From contig CANLXL010000002.1 of assembly GCA_947495125.1 (NCBI GenBank), forward strand, positions 496,001-560,000: DNA of 64,000 nucleotides, read 5' to 3'. The position numbers and the translations under genes were made by a program. Numbering within the stretch: the first letter of the stretch is position 1; each line of letters starts with the position of its first letter. Shown here piece by piece: positions 26,930-36,397 of the stretch. The stretch is from an uncultured Flaviramulus sp. GTDB lineage: Bacteria > Bacteroidota > Bacteroidia > Flavobacteriales > Flavobacteriaceae. The notes beneath the pieces were generated by a model that searched no databases, had not been told where the DNA came from, and saw only the letters and a list, made by a program, of their open reading frames with translations.

Positions 26930-28441
26930 TTAGTCTTTAAGTTCCCAAATAAGGAAATCGATATCATCAGATTCTACACCAAATTGTCTGTTTAGCGCTG
27001 CTAAATAGTTTTCTGGGTTGTCTGAATTTTCGGAACCGGGATAAGACCAACGGTTAGGATAGCCAGGATCTGTGCTGACATTAAAGTCTGAATATGGTAA
27101 ATCTGGTACATTAGTTCTTCTAAAGTTAAAGAATGGTTCAGCACCGGAGTTTTCTGCAAAAGCTAAATACTTTTGCTCTAACAGCCTTGTTAATCCGGCA
27201 TCACCGGGAATATAATTTGAACTAGGAGCAGATAAATAATCATCAATGGCATCGCTTTCCACACCATACCACTGCATTGATGCCCTAACGGCATTATCGT
27301 AATGATCGTTTGCATTAGCCGAAATCCATCCTCTATGTGCGGCCTCCGCTATACAGAATTCTTGCTCCCAGTAACTCATCCAAACACCCGGTTGACCAAC
27401 AAAGTTCCAGTATTTTTCTTCATTTGGTAAAGAAAAACGTCCTTCCAATCTCAAGGTGACATTTTCAGCCGGGCTTACGGTAGGGTCTGCACCAGCATAA
27501 GAATTCGGGTCTGCAGCTACGGCAGCAGGGTTCCCTGGGTTAGCATCTAATGCAAATTGAGAAGGGTCCGCGACTATAAACAATCTAGGGTCTGAATACC
27601 CCTTAAGCATATCTATATATGTAGAAGCATAATTAACAGATTGTCTGTATACCGCCACGTCCGGATTGTAAGTTTGCTTAAAGCCATCCTCGTTTTTATA
27701 ATCTAGTTCTGCATTATCTCCTATACTCTGGAACAACGGATATTGGTTTGGATTATTTACAATAGCAGCAAATCGCCCTTGAACGTTTAAGCCTGCATCA
27801 TTCGCCTTTTTACTAAGCGAAATTAAAATACGTAGTGTATATGCATTAATTAATTTGTGCCAATTTTGTAATTGCCCATTATAATAAGCATCACCTGCTA
27901 AAGTATACCCCTGATTGTTAGCGATAAAATCTCCTAACTCCCTACTTGCCTCATCCAACATATCCAAAGCTCCAATATAGACTTTCTGTTGAGTATCGTA
28001 AGCTGGTCTTGGTACATCAACGTCCATTAATGATTGTGAAAAAGGAATATCTCCCATTCGCCTTGTCATTTCTATATAAGCTCTAGCTGCATAAAATTTA
28101 CCAAGAATCCTATATATTGGGGCGCTATTGGCGTCTGCGGCTTCATTCATCTTTTCAATATTTCTTAAGTCTGAATAACCGCCAAAGCTACCACCATAAC
28201 CACTACGAAAATTTATATTGTACTCGCTATCTGTGGAAACCCATATATGGTATTGCATACTTATATAGGAATCTGTAAAGGATGTGGTCACATTAGGTGT
28301 TAAATTCGCAAAGATTAACGAAGGTGGTACCGATGTTGGATCGTTTGGGTTTTCTCTCAATTCTTCATAGTCTAAGCAACTATGCAAACCACTTATAACT
28401 GTTATAAGTAGAACAAATTTTATATATTTCATGATTTTCAT
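26930..28441 (-). CDS. SusD/RagB family outer-membrane lipoprotein
   Basis: 503 residues, lipobox near 22 (GLHSC). The sequence fits the SusD-like type 2 family: LDYEELRENPNDPTSVPP after the Cys, then RNIEKMNEAAD, ILGKFYAARAYIEMTRRMGDIPFSQSL (about 112-138) and a C-terminal YLAALNRQFGVESDDIDF. SusD proteins cap the SusC porin and bind the substrate. It starts 11 bp after susC. An alternative in-frame ATG lies 9 bp downstream. The substrate is not readable from the sequence. Confidence 0.93.
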   Translation of the reverse strand: MKIMKYIKFVLLITVISGLHSCLDYEELRENPNDPTSVPPSLIFANLTPNVTTSFTDSYISMQYHIWVSTDSEYNINFRSGYGGSFGGYSDLRNIEKMNEAADANSAPIYRILGKFYAARAYIEMTRRMGDIPFSQSLMDVDVPRPAYDTQQKVYIGALDMLDEASRELGDFIANNQGYTLAGDAYYNGQLQNWHKLINAYTLRILISLSKKANDAGLNVQGRFAAIVNNPNQYPLFQSIGDNAELDYKNEDGFKQTYNPDVAVYRQSVNYASTYIDMLKGYSDPRLFIVADPSQFALDANPGNPAAVAADPNSYAGADPTVSPAENVTLRLEGRFSLPNEEKYWNFVGQPGVWMSYWEQEFCIAEAAHRGWISANANDHYDNAVRASMQWYGVESDAIDDYLSAPSSNYIPGDAGLTRLLEQKYLAFAENSGAEPFFNFRRTNVPDLPYSDFNVSTDPGYPNRWSYPGSENSDNPENYLAALNRQFGVESDDIDFLIWELKD

Positions 28442-28451
28442 ATCTTTTTTT

Positions 28452-31400
28452 TTAGAATTGTAAGTTTACATTAAACCCTACAGATCTTTGAGAAGGTTGT
28501 TGTAGGTTTGTATCTCCTGTAGCCAAAGTATAAGTATCTAAATCACCATAAGTATCATCTTTTGTCCAGTATAATAGGTTTCTACCAACTAAGGAAATTG
28601 AAGCAGATTTAATAAAAGTGTTTTCTAATATTTTTCTTGGGAACGTATACGTAATACTGGCTTCTCTTAATTTGGCAAAGGTTTTCTCAATAATATTGCT
28701 TCTCCAGTCTCCTTTATACCGTTGTGCCCACTGCTGGTAATTTATCATTGTGGTATTAGTCTCGAACGTACGAGTATCCTCAATAATCTGACCTTCAGTG
28801 TCATAAGTAACATCACCAGATACAACACGAACACCAGGAACCAACATAGTTCTAGGGTCTCCACCCGTAGCAAAAGCGATATTGGTTAAATCTCTCTCCG
28901 GGTGTATAGATTCAGGGTGAGATCCGGAACGCCATAAATCACGTTCGTAACGATCGAAAGTTACGCCTCCAAAGCGACCATCAATCAAGACATTCATAGA
29001 CCAGTTTTTATAACGAAAAGTGTTATTAACACTAGCAGTGAAATCTGGTTGCGTATTTCCTAAATCTGTTGCAGGTCTACTAATAGGTAAACCGTTATCA
29101 TCTACAACTAATTGTCCATCTGCGGTACGGTCCCAAGTATTCCACCAATAATGATTCAATTCCCCACCTACGAAAACTCTACCTTCCCTTTCAGGTATAG
29201 TACCATCTTCTAGAGGTGGTAACGAAATTAAAAAGCGCGTATATTTATCTACATTTAACAACATAGACCACTCAAAGTCATCAGACCTTAAAGGGACAAT
29301 GGTTATAGAAGCATCAAAACCTCGTGTTTCAGTTTTTCTCCCATTTTGTAAGATTCCCGAATAACCGGATGCATCTGAGAAATCTTGTGTAAATATCTGA
29401 GGCCCAAAGGTGTTTATATAATAAGAAAAATCGACTCCGAAACGACCGCTAAATAGTTTTAATTCTGCCCCGTATTCAACCGATGAATTAAATTCAGGTT
29501 TTAAGTTCGGGTTTTCTAACCTACTTGGGTAGCTGGCTGTTGGTATATTTCTCCAACGCCCGGTATTAAACTCATTTGTTGCTTCGAAAATCCCAAAATC
29601 ATCACCGACACTGGCGAAAGCTGTTCTAACTTTAAAAAAGTTTACAAACTCTGGCATGCTAATCATGTCACTAAGCACAGCACTCATGTATATTGATGGA
29701 TAAAAGAAACTGTCGTTACCCTTTATAAGCGTTGAACTTTTATCTATTCTAGCCGTAGCTCCAACGAAAAGCGCATTTTTATATGATAAATCGAATGAAG
29801 CATAACCACTATAAACACCCTTGTAGTCTGTGCTGCTATTAGGTGTTACCTGATCTACAGAATTTTGTAAAGTAAAAATTTCAGGAATAATTAATTGTGT
29901 CGTACTAGCACTTTCATCTACCCGTTTCAGGTATCTTTGGTTAGCACCTAGTGTAGCATCAATTCCAAAATCATCGTTAAAGAATTTTTGATTATAGGTT
30001 AGCAAGAAATCCGTGTTGTTTTCAAAATATCTGGTATGATTATATCTAAAACGTCCACCACGATCTGGAATATCATAGTTATAAACATCTTTTGAGATCT
30101 CTTCATTATTGGTTAGATCATACGAATTTAAAGTAGATCTAACATGCATATTTAAATGATCTGAAAATTTATAGTTAAATTTTAAATAAGTAAGAATGTC
30201 ATTTTTTATCCAAGGACGTTTCCAGGCGTGTGCTAAGGCATAAGGATTGTTAAAACGCCATTTTTCAACGAAGTTTTGAGAAATTCCTTCTTTCCCTTCT
30301 TGCCATACTTGCCTAAAATCTCTAATGTCGTAATGTGCTCCACCCCATATGGTTAAGTTGTATAGTGGAGAGGTTGGACCGTAGACACCTCTAATTCTAT
30401 TATCAGAATTCTGGTGGTTAAACTGTAAAGATCCATCGACCGATAGTTTGTCGGATATATCCAAATGTCCGGCTAAACGAATTGTATTAATGTCCAAACG
30501 CTGACCGGGTGTAGATGCTTTCGAATATCTATAAGTATCAGAAATTGCAAAATAGCCGTTTTCAAAGTTACTTTGTACGGTAACATTATGGGTAGAAACA
30601 ACTCCTACTTCCATAAAGTTTTTTAAGTTATCTTCCCCTCTGGACACCCATGGTGTTGGAATTCTGTATCCTGTTACCGGGTCGATTGGAGAATCAAATT
30701 GTTCAATTAATCTTCCATCAAATCTAGGTCCCCAGATGGAGTGGTCTACGTCGTTCTGACCACCACCTTGGGTTAGACCATCACCTCCTGCAAAACCACC
30801 ACCGTAGCGATAAATTCCGTTATTACCAGGACCGTATTCGGTTTGAGCACGAGGAATTCTTAAGAACCCTGCCTGAAATGTATTTGAACTGTTATAAGTA
30901 ATTACAGTACCTTGTTTGCCTTTTCCTGTTTTCATGGTAATTTGTAAAGCACCATTTTTACCTAAAGAACCGTAAAGCGCTGAAGCTGCTGCACCTTTTA
31001 ATACGGTAATGTTTTCAATATCATCTGAAGCCAAATTCCAAAAATCACTATTGGGTTGTGGTACACCATCAACGACTATTAACGGGCGCTCACCTCTTAA
31101 ATAGATTTGTGGGTCGGAGAAAAAATCCGAACTATTATTTGTTACGATCACTCCAGCAACCTTACCAGTTAAACCTTCAACGAAACTTGGTGGTTGCACT
31201 TTTGCTAAAGCTTCTCCCTTAACTTCCTGGGTAGCAAATCCTACCTGTCTTTTCTCTTTTCTAATACCTAATGCCGTAACTACAACTTCCTCAAGTTGTG
31301 CCGCATCTTCGATTAAATCTACATTGATAGTAGTTGAATCTGCTACTGTAACTTTTTGAGTTAACATTCCCAAATAAGAAAAGATAAGTACCTCACCAGT

Positions 31401-31928
31401 TGTGGCACTTATCGTATAGTTACCATCAAAATCTGTCTGAACTCCTCGTGAAGTACCTTCAACTATAACGGTTGCCCCGGCAAGTGGAAGATTAGCATTA
31501 GATACTGTACCCGTAATTTGGGTTTGCGGCGTATCCTTAAAGTTGGAGCTGCCTTTGGCATTACTACCTCTTATGGGGTTTAGTACAATCTGTTTATCAA
31601 GAATTTTAAATGTTACAGGGCTATTTGAAAACAAACGTTTCAGAATTTTAGAAACACGTTCTTTTTCTCCCCGAACCGATACAACTCTGTTTAAGTTAAT
31701 TTGATTCGTATCGACAAAAAATTTAAATTCTGTGAGAGATTCAATTTCATTTAAAACGTTTTCTAAAGTAACATTATCTAAATCTAAAGTTATTTTAGTG
31801 TTTTGAGAGTATGTATTGGCTTGTATTTGTAGTAAAGTAATTAAAAATAAAAGAGTGGTAATTTTCATTTTTAAATCGAATTTTAAGGCATCAAAAAAAG
31901 AATGCCTATGCTTACATAGATTTTTCAT
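28452..31928 (-). CDS. SusC/RagA TonB-linked outer-membrane transporter with STN domain
   Basis: 1158 residues. Signal peptide ends near ANTYSQ (about 42). STN signalling domain follows (ITLDLDNVTLENVLNEIE, about 46-115), then a CarboxypepD-regulatory domain (ITGTVSNANLPLAGATVIVEG, about 138-215), plug with the family signature at about 245-335 (DIENITVLKGAAASALYG) and a 22-strand barrel ending in an aromatic residue (LQF). The STN domain fits signalling to the FecR protein encoded upstream. SusC imports oligomeric substrates with SusD using TonB/ExbBD energy. A 200-bp spacer separates it from fecR. Confidence 0.95.
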   Translation of the reverse strand: MKNLCKHRHSFFDALKFDLKMKITTLLFLITLLQIQANTYSQNTKITLDLDNVTLENVLNEIESLTEFKFFVDTNQINLNRVVSVRGEKERVSKILKRLFSNSPVTFKILDKQIVLNPIRGSNAKGSSNFKDTPQTQITGTVSNANLPLAGATVIVEGTSRGVQTDFDGNYTISATTGEVLIFSYLGMLTQKVTVADSTTINVDLIEDAAQLEEVVVTALGIRKEKRQVGFATQEVKGEALAKVQPPSFVEGLTGKVAGVIVTNNSSDFFSDPQIYLRGERPLIVVDGVPQPNSDFWNLASDDIENITVLKGAAASALYGSLGKNGALQITMKTGKGKQGTVITYNSSNTFQAGFLRIPRAQTEYGPGNNGIYRYGGGFAGGDGLTQGGGQNDVDHSIWGPRFDGRLIEQFDSPIDPVTGYRIPTPWVSRGEDNLKNFMEVGVVSTHNVTVQSNFENGYFAISDTYRYSKASTPGQRLDINTIRLAGHLDISDKLSVDGSLQFNHQNSDNRIRGVYGPTSPLYNLTIWGGAHYDIRDFRQVWQEGKEGISQNFVEKWRFNNPYALAHAWKRPWIKNDILTYLKFNYKFSDHLNMHVRSTLNSYDLTNNEEISKDVYNYDIPDRGGRFRYNHTRYFENNTDFLLTYNQKFFNDDFGIDATLGANQRYLKRVDESASTTQLIIPEIFTLQNSVDQVTPNSSTDYKGVYSGYASFDLSYKNALFVGATARIDKSSTLIKGNDSFFYPSIYMSAVLSDMISMPEFVNFFKVRTAFASVGDDFGIFEATNEFNTGRWRNIPTASYPSRLENPNLKPEFNSSVEYGAELKLFSGRFGVDFSYYINTFGPQIFTQDFSDASGYSGILQNGRKTETRGFDASITIVPLRSDDFEWSMLLNVDKYTRFLISLPPLEDGTIPEREGRVFVGGELNHYWWNTWDRTADGQLVVDDNGLPISRPATDLGNTQPDFTASVNNTFRYKNWSMNVLIDGRFGGVTFDRYERDLWRSGSHPESIHPERDLTNIAFATGGDPRTMLVPGVRVVSGDVTYDTEGQIIEDTRTFETNTTMINYQQWAQRYKGDWRSNIIEKTFAKLREASITYTFPRKILENTFIKSASISLVGRNLLYWTKDDTYGDLDTYTLATGDTNLQQPSQRSVGFNVNLQF

Positions 31929-31982
31929 ACATTTGTAATGGATTTTTTGGTTTAAAATAATTTTTTAAATCACTAGTATAGT

Positions 31983-32007
31983 CGGGAAATGTTGGAGCAT
32001 TTTCCGG
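31983..32007. promoter_or_regulatory. Hairpin in the fecR-susC spacer
   Basis: CGGGAAATG and CATTTTCCG form a stem with a TTGGAG loop (one G-U pair). A T run follows on the plus strand, but genes here run on the minus strand, so it is not an obvious terminator for them. The rest of the 31929-32129 spacer shows no clear -7 element. Confidence 0.35.
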
Positions 32008-32129
32008 CTTTTTTTGTTTGTGATTTTGTCTAGTTTAGTGGTGTAGTTGGTTTTACTTCATATGGTATTAGTTTTAAATTAGTTAATAAAAGTTAGTTCG
32101 GTTATACTTTGTTTGCCGTGATGTTATGT

Positions 32130-33287
32130 CTAATTAATAATAACCTGATTGTTTTTAATGATATAATTTATCGAGAAATTGATATTTAATGTTTCCAAAA
32201 TTTGCTCTATACTTTCACCATCAAAAAAAACATTATAAGTATTTTTATCTAAGGTCTCATTATTATTTATAATGGTAACATTATAAATCCTTTCCAGAGC
32301 CTTTCTGATATTTAAGAAAGGTGTGTTTTTAAAAATGATTTTATCCTCCATCCATGCTGTATAGATAGAGGTGTCATCTACCATGTCAATCGTTATTTCG
32401 TTTGTGTTTTTATTCCAGGAGGCTTTATCGCTAGGTTCTAAAAGCGCTGCACTTTCTATATTGAAGGCCTCATCTTTTTTATAGATAGCAACAGCACCTT
32501 CTATAAGTGTTGTGGAAATCTCATTATTATCTTGATAAGATGATATATTAAATTGTGTTCCTAATACTCTAACATTTAAATTATCAACGTTCACGATGAA
32601 TGGGTGTTTTGTATCTTTGGTTACTTCAAAATAAGCTTCACCATCTAAAAAAACCGTTCTATCCTTTCCTTTTATGAAGTTAACAGGGTATCTTAATGAT
32701 GTGCCTGCGTTAAGATGTGCCACTGTCCCGTCGGATAGGATTAACTGGAACCTTTTTCCATGAGGGACTTGTAATTCGTTATAAACTAGCTCGGTTTGGG
32801 GAATGCTAATGCCTGTGGAATTTAAAGATCCGTCTAGGTCGTTTTTCCCATTAAAGCTTAGAATACCAGTTTCAGGGTCTATGCTATATCCTGCACGGTT
32901 AACGCTATTCATGTTTTTATTGGATAGTAATATTTCAGAATTGCCGTTGTCTAATTTTAGCAAGACCTCCTGATCAACGATTATTAATTTTTCGGAAGCA
33001 TTAAATGTTCTATTTAAAACAAAGGAAACGCCAATAACCCCGACGAAAATTGCAGCATATCTTAAAACCCTTGAAAAGGGATATTTATTTTTCTTCCGAT
33101 TAATGATTTTTTGAACTTTATTCCAATCATTTTTACTGCCAGTTGATGCCGTTAAGGCCCATATTTTTTTATACTCAATAAATAGAACTTTGTTCGTTTC
33201 GTTGGAATCTATCCATTGGAATAACAACGCAACCTCTTCCTCGGTAGCATTGTTGGACAGATATTTATAAATTAGTGGATGGTCCAT
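32130..33287 (-). CDS. FecR family anti-sigma factor
   Basis: 385 residues. Cytosolic sigma-binding N-terminus (1-80; WNKVQKIINRKKN), one transmembrane helix at about 80-100 (VLRYAAIFVGVIGVSFVL), FecR domain at about 170-275 (VPHGKRFQLILSDGTVAHLNAGTSLRYP, LDGEAYFEVTKD) and a DUF4974 C-terminus at about 310-385 that contacts the STN domain of SusC. Family role: transmits substrate-occupancy of SusC to the sigma factor. It lies 73 bp after the sigma gene on the same strand. Confidence 0.95.
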   Translation of the reverse strand: MDHPLIYKYLSNNATEEEVALLFQWIDSNETNKVLFIEYKKIWALTASTGSKNDWNKVQKIINRKKNKYPFSRVLRYAAIFVGVIGVSFVLNRTFNASEKLIIVDQEVLLKLDNGNSEILLSNKNMNSVNRAGYSIDPETGILSFNGKNDLDGSLNSTGISIPQTELVYNELQVPHGKRFQLILSDGTVAHLNAGTSLRYPVNFIKGKDRTVFLDGEAYFEVTKDTKHPFIVNVDNLNVRVLGTQFNISSYQDNNEISTTLIEGAVAIYKKDEAFNIESAALLEPSDKASWNKNTNEITIDMVDDTSIYTAWMEDKIIFKNTPFLNIRKALERIYNVTIINNNETLDKNTYNVFFDGESIEQILETLNINFSINYIIKNNQVIIN

Positions 33288-33359
33288 GATAAATTTTATG
33301 TGTATTTAAAGTTAGTACACCATAAAATTCATTTACCCTACATGTGATTTTAATTTTTT

Positions 33360-33968
33360 TTAGAAGTTTCCTAAAAATAATTCAATCAAAACAAGCGGTA
33401 AGTAATGTGATAGTTTTGATTTAAGCTCCTTTAAAGCACGAGTCATGTTTGCTTCAACAGCTTTAACTGTAATCCCTAATTCTTCGGCTATTTCTTTATT
33501 TTTTTTGTTTTCTCTTCGTCTTTTTAGAAAAACAATTTTGCATTTTTCAGGCAATTCTGCAATGGCTTTATCTATAAGGGTTTCCAGCTCGGAAAAATTC
33601 AGTGAATCAAAATTCAACGAATTTAGTACATCTTGGTTTAATTGATTTTCTCTTTCCTGTAGTCTTGTATTGCTATATTTGGTAACCACTTTTTGGTGTC
33701 GGATAATATTTAAACAATCCGATTTTGCCGAAGTGTACAAAAAGGCTCTAATGCCATTTACTTTTTGTACTTTTTCTCTATTTTGCCATAACTTTATAAA
33801 TGCTTCCTGTGCTACACTTTTGGATTTATCCTCATCGCCTAAAAACTGCATACAGAATCCAACAATAGCGTTAAAATAAGCCTTAAAAAAATATTCAAAG
33901 GCCCGTTCATTTCCTTTTTGAAAATTAGAAAAATGTGACTCCGCTATGCTTACAACTTTTTTGCTCAT
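33360..33968 (-). CDS. ECF sigma-70 factor, FecI type
   Basis: 202 residues. Sigma region 2 at about 20-85 (FFKAYFNAIVGFCMQFLGDEDKSKSVAQEAFIKLW) and region 4 at about 135-190 (LPEKCKIVFLKRRRENKKNKEIAEELGITVKAVEANMTRAL). Bacteroidota SusCD loci with STN-type SusC are commonly switched on by such a sigma/FecR pair. First gene of the cluster 33.97 to 25 kb on the minus strand. Confidence 0.93.
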   Translation of the reverse strand: MSKKVVSIAESHFSNFQKGNERAFEYFFKAYFNAIVGFCMQFLGDEDKSKSVAQEAFIKLWQNREKVQKVNGIRAFLYTSAKSDCLNIIRHQKVVTKYSNTRLQERENQLNQDVLNSLNFDSLNFSELETLIDKAIAELPEKCKIVFLKRRRENKKNKEIAEELGITVKAVEANMTRALKELKSKLSHYLPLVLIELFLGNF

Positions 33969-34005
33969 TAAAAAACGGTGCTCTTTATAAAACGTTTGCT
34001 GAGTT

Positions 34006-34013
34006 CAAAAGTA
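34006..34013 (-). promoter_or_regulatory. Candidate -7 element for the sigma/fecR genes
   Basis: Reads TACTTTTG on the minus strand, matching TAnnTTTG, 38 bp before the sigma gene ATG at 33968. No -33 TTG is visible at the usual distance. Confidence 0.45.
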
Positions 34014-34231
34014 AACTATTCCGTTTAGTTTTTAATTAAAAAAACATATCTAAAATACCATATTTTTTTGCAATACTTTGATTAAAATAAAGAGGTAAGA
34101 ATCGCCTTATTCCAATAACGGGATAAATTCATTGGGATTGTGACTTGCGTCTGTATGACATAAGAGCTGAAATCTTGTAATTATTTATGATATGAGTGTC
34201 GTAACTATTATTATAAGTCTTGGGTAATGCT

Positions 34232-34239
34232 TAATTTTG
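34232..34239 (+). promoter_or_regulatory. Candidate -7 element for the NADH dehydrogenase gene
   Basis: TAATTTTG matches TAnnTTTG and lies 18 bp before the chosen ATG at 34258. The remaining intergenic DNA (34014-34231) holds nothing else I recognise. Confidence 0.5.
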
Positions 34240-34257
34240 TATTCAATATTAAAGTTT

Positions 34258-35535
34258 ATGAATATTCCCCAATCAAGTTTGCCAAGAGTTGTTATTATTG
34301 GCGGCGGTTTTGCAGGTATTAATTTGGCAAAAACATTAGCTAATAAGCAAGTTCAGGTTGTACTAATCGACAAGCGAAATTACCACACTTTTCAACCCTT
34401 ATTGTATCAGGTGTCTTCTGCCGGATTAGAACCGGATTCCATCGCATATCCGCTTCGGAAAATCATCAAAAAACATAAAAACACTTTTTTTAGATTAGCA
34501 GAAGTCCATAGTATAAATGATGAAACTAATGAAATCAATACGAATATTGGAACTATTGGTTTTGATTATTTGGTTATAGCAACCGGTACTAAGACTAATT
34601 TTTTTGGTAATACTTCCATTGAAACTCATAGTATGCCAATGAAAAAAGTACCTCAGGCCTTAAATATTCGAAGTTTAATTTTACAGAATTTTGAGCAGGC
34701 TGCTATTACAGATGATAAAGAAGCGCGAAAAGCTCTGTTGAATTTTGTTATCGTTGGAGGAGGACCAACTGGAGTTGAATTGGCTGGAGCTATTGCTGAG
34801 CTTAAAAATCATATTTTGCCAAGAGACTACCGGGATTTGATTCCGGGAGATATGCAAATTTATTTGTTAGAGGGAGGGGAGCGTGTATTGCCATCAATGA
34901 GTGAACATGCTTCAAAAAAGGCTGCGCGATTCTTGAACCAGTTGGGTGTTTTAGTGCATTGTAATACGTTTGTTAAGGCCTATGATGGAAAAAAAGTAAC
35001 CACCAATTTGAGTTTAGAATTACAGTCGGAAACCTTAATCTGGGCAGCAGGTGTTACAGGAGCTCCCGTTGCAGGACTTAAAGCGCAGGCTTTAATTGAT
35101 CGTGCAAACCGATATCGGGTAAATGCCTTTAATCAAGTCGAGGGTTATGGCCATATTTTTGCCTTGGGAGATATTGCTCTAATGGAAACCAAAGACTATC
35201 CAAAAGGCCATCCGCAGGTTGCTCAGCCTGCCATTCAGCAAGGAGAACTTTTAGGTAAAAATCTTATGCGATTACTTAAAGGGAAGACGTTGAAAAAATT
35301 CAAATATAAAGATAAAGGATCGATGGCAACCGTGGGTAGAAATAAAGCTGTTGTCGATTTAAAGCATTATAAATTCGCGGGCTTTTTTGCCTGGTTTATT
35401 TGGATGTTTGTACACCTTATGGCATTGGTTGGATTCCGCAATAGGGTGATCGTTTTCTTTAATTGGAGCTATAATTATATTAATTTTGACAAGGCCGCCA
35501 GACTCATTATACGGCCATTTAAAAAATTAGATTAA
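34258..35535 (+). CDS. ndh: Type II NADH dehydrogenase (NAD(P)/FAD-dependent oxidoreductase)
   Basis: 425 residues from ATG 34258; the frame could extend 21 bp to a TTG, but that would fall inside the predicted -7 element. Two Rossmann motifs: FAD-binding VIIGGGFAGINLAKTL near 14-29 and NADH-binding VIVGGGPTGVELAGAIAEL near 165. The C-terminus has hydrophobic helices (FAWFIWMFVHLMALVGF, about 372-388) that anchor it to the inner face of the membrane. It passes electrons from NADH to quinone without pumping protons. Monocistronic. Confidence 0.9.
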   Translation: MNIPQSSLPRVVIIGGGFAGINLAKTLANKQVQVVLIDKRNYHTFQPLLYQVSSAGLEPDSIAYPLRKIIKKHKNTFFRLAEVHSINDETNEINTNIGTIGFDYLVIATGTKTNFFGNTSIETHSMPMKKVPQALNIRSLILQNFEQAAITDDKEARKALLNFVIVGGGPTGVELAGAIAELKNHILPRDYRDLIPGDMQIYLLEGGERVLPSMSEHASKKAARFLNQLGVLVHCNTFVKAYDGKKVTTNLSLELQSETLIWAAGVTGAPVAGLKAQALIDRANRYRVNAFNQVEGYGHIFALGDIALMETKDYPKGHPQVAQPAIQQGELLGKNLMRLLKGKTLKKFKYKDKGSMATVGRNKAVVDLKHYKFAGFFAWFIWMFVHLMALVGFRNRVIVFFNWSYNYINFDKAARLIIRPFKKLD

Positions 35536-35600
35536 AACTTTATATAATTGCTTTTAATATATTGATTATTAATTTTTTATATATCTACAATAGATTTTGT

Positions 35601-36269
35601 CTATAACTGCTTTTTAATCCCTAAAACGATTAATAATTGAGCCATGGAGTATGTAATCATAATACTCAAATTTGATAAAGGTAATGGCTTGTAAAATTTA
35701 TTTAAAGCCAACAAGCTGTCCGAAATTATAAAAAATATGGCACCTAAAAAAATTAAAATAAAACTATATTTTGAAACATTTCCTCTTCTAAAATAAGCCG
35801 AGATTCCCAACGATAAAATAACAATCATATATACTATTATGGGGATTAGCAAATCACCCAATCCATCTTTAAGAAGATAAAATATTCCACCGGCATAACT
35901 CGATAAAAGAATTAAAAGTGGCCAGATGTTATTTGCGCTGTTTTTCTTTTTTAAGAATACCATAATATAGAAAACATGAGCAGATAAAAATGCAATTAAA
36001 CCACCTATAAAAATGTTCTCAGAAATGTTAGAAAACATTAAAAGGACATCGCCTATTAAAGAGCATAGTAATGCCATTAATGTAAACTGTTTTGTTTTTT
36101 TATCTAAATCTTCACCGTACTTCCAAAAGAAAAATAGCAGTGCTATTAGAATTAGGGGTTTGGTTATATAATGAAACCGGTAAAGACCCTCAATATTATC
36201 AAAGATTAATTCGGCAATGACAATAGTTGAAAATATCAGAGCGAATGATTTTTCGGTTTGAGATAACAT
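35601..36269 (-). CDS. YhhN family (lysoplasmalogenase-like) membrane protein
   Basis: 222 residues from ATG 36269; the longer frame depends on a TTG. Seven to eight hydrophobic helices cover the protein, with the family motifs TKPLILIALLFFFW near 37-50 and LCSLIGDVLLMFSN near 67-80, and KYSFILIFLGAIFFIISDSLLALNKF near 165-190. YhhN/TMEM86 proteins hydrolyse lysoplasmalogens; whether this bacterium has such lipids cannot be told here. It is divergent from the TonB receptor gene. Confidence 0.82.
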   Translation of the reverse strand: MLSQTEKSFALIFSTIVIAELIFDNIEGLYRFHYITKPLILIALLFFFWKYGEDLDKKTKQFTLMALLCSLIGDVLLMFSNISENIFIGGLIAFLSAHVFYIMVFLKKKNSANNIWPLLILLSSYAGGIFYLLKDGLGDLLIPIIVYMIVILSLGISAYFRRGNVSKYSFILIFLGAIFFIISDSLLALNKFYKPLPLSNLSIMITYSMAQLLIVLGIKKQL

Positions 36270-36292
36270 ATAGGTTGTTTTATCAAATATAT

Positions 36293-36323
36293 TCAATTCA
36301 TCATTGAAAATTTACATTTCGGT
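36293..36323 (+). promoter_or_regulatory. Tandem direct repeat, candidate LytTR operator
   Basis: TCAATTCATC (36293-36302) and ACATTTCGGT (36314-36323) have starts 21 bp apart. The second element sits 44 bp (start to start, from its TT extension) before a CAAATTTG -7 candidate at 36356. The same layout recurs at 40988-41018 upstream of the LytS/LytTR operon. Confidence 0.55.
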
Positions 36324-36355
36324 CAGTTCGAATTTTATTCGGATGTGTTGTATTG

Positions 36356-36363
36356 CAAATTTG
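36356..36363 (+). promoter_or_regulatory. Candidate -7 element of the TonB receptor gene
   Basis: CAAATTTG agrees with TAnnTTTG at five of six defined positions, 35 bp before the ATG at 36398. Confidence 0.4.
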
Positions 36364-36397
36364 TCCCATCAATAAAAAACGAAAGATAATTATAACC

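Noticed and set aside
31983-32013. Intrinsic terminator in the fecR-susC spacer
   Set aside because: The T run lies on the plus strand whereas the genes are on the minus strand, and no plus-strand gene ends here.
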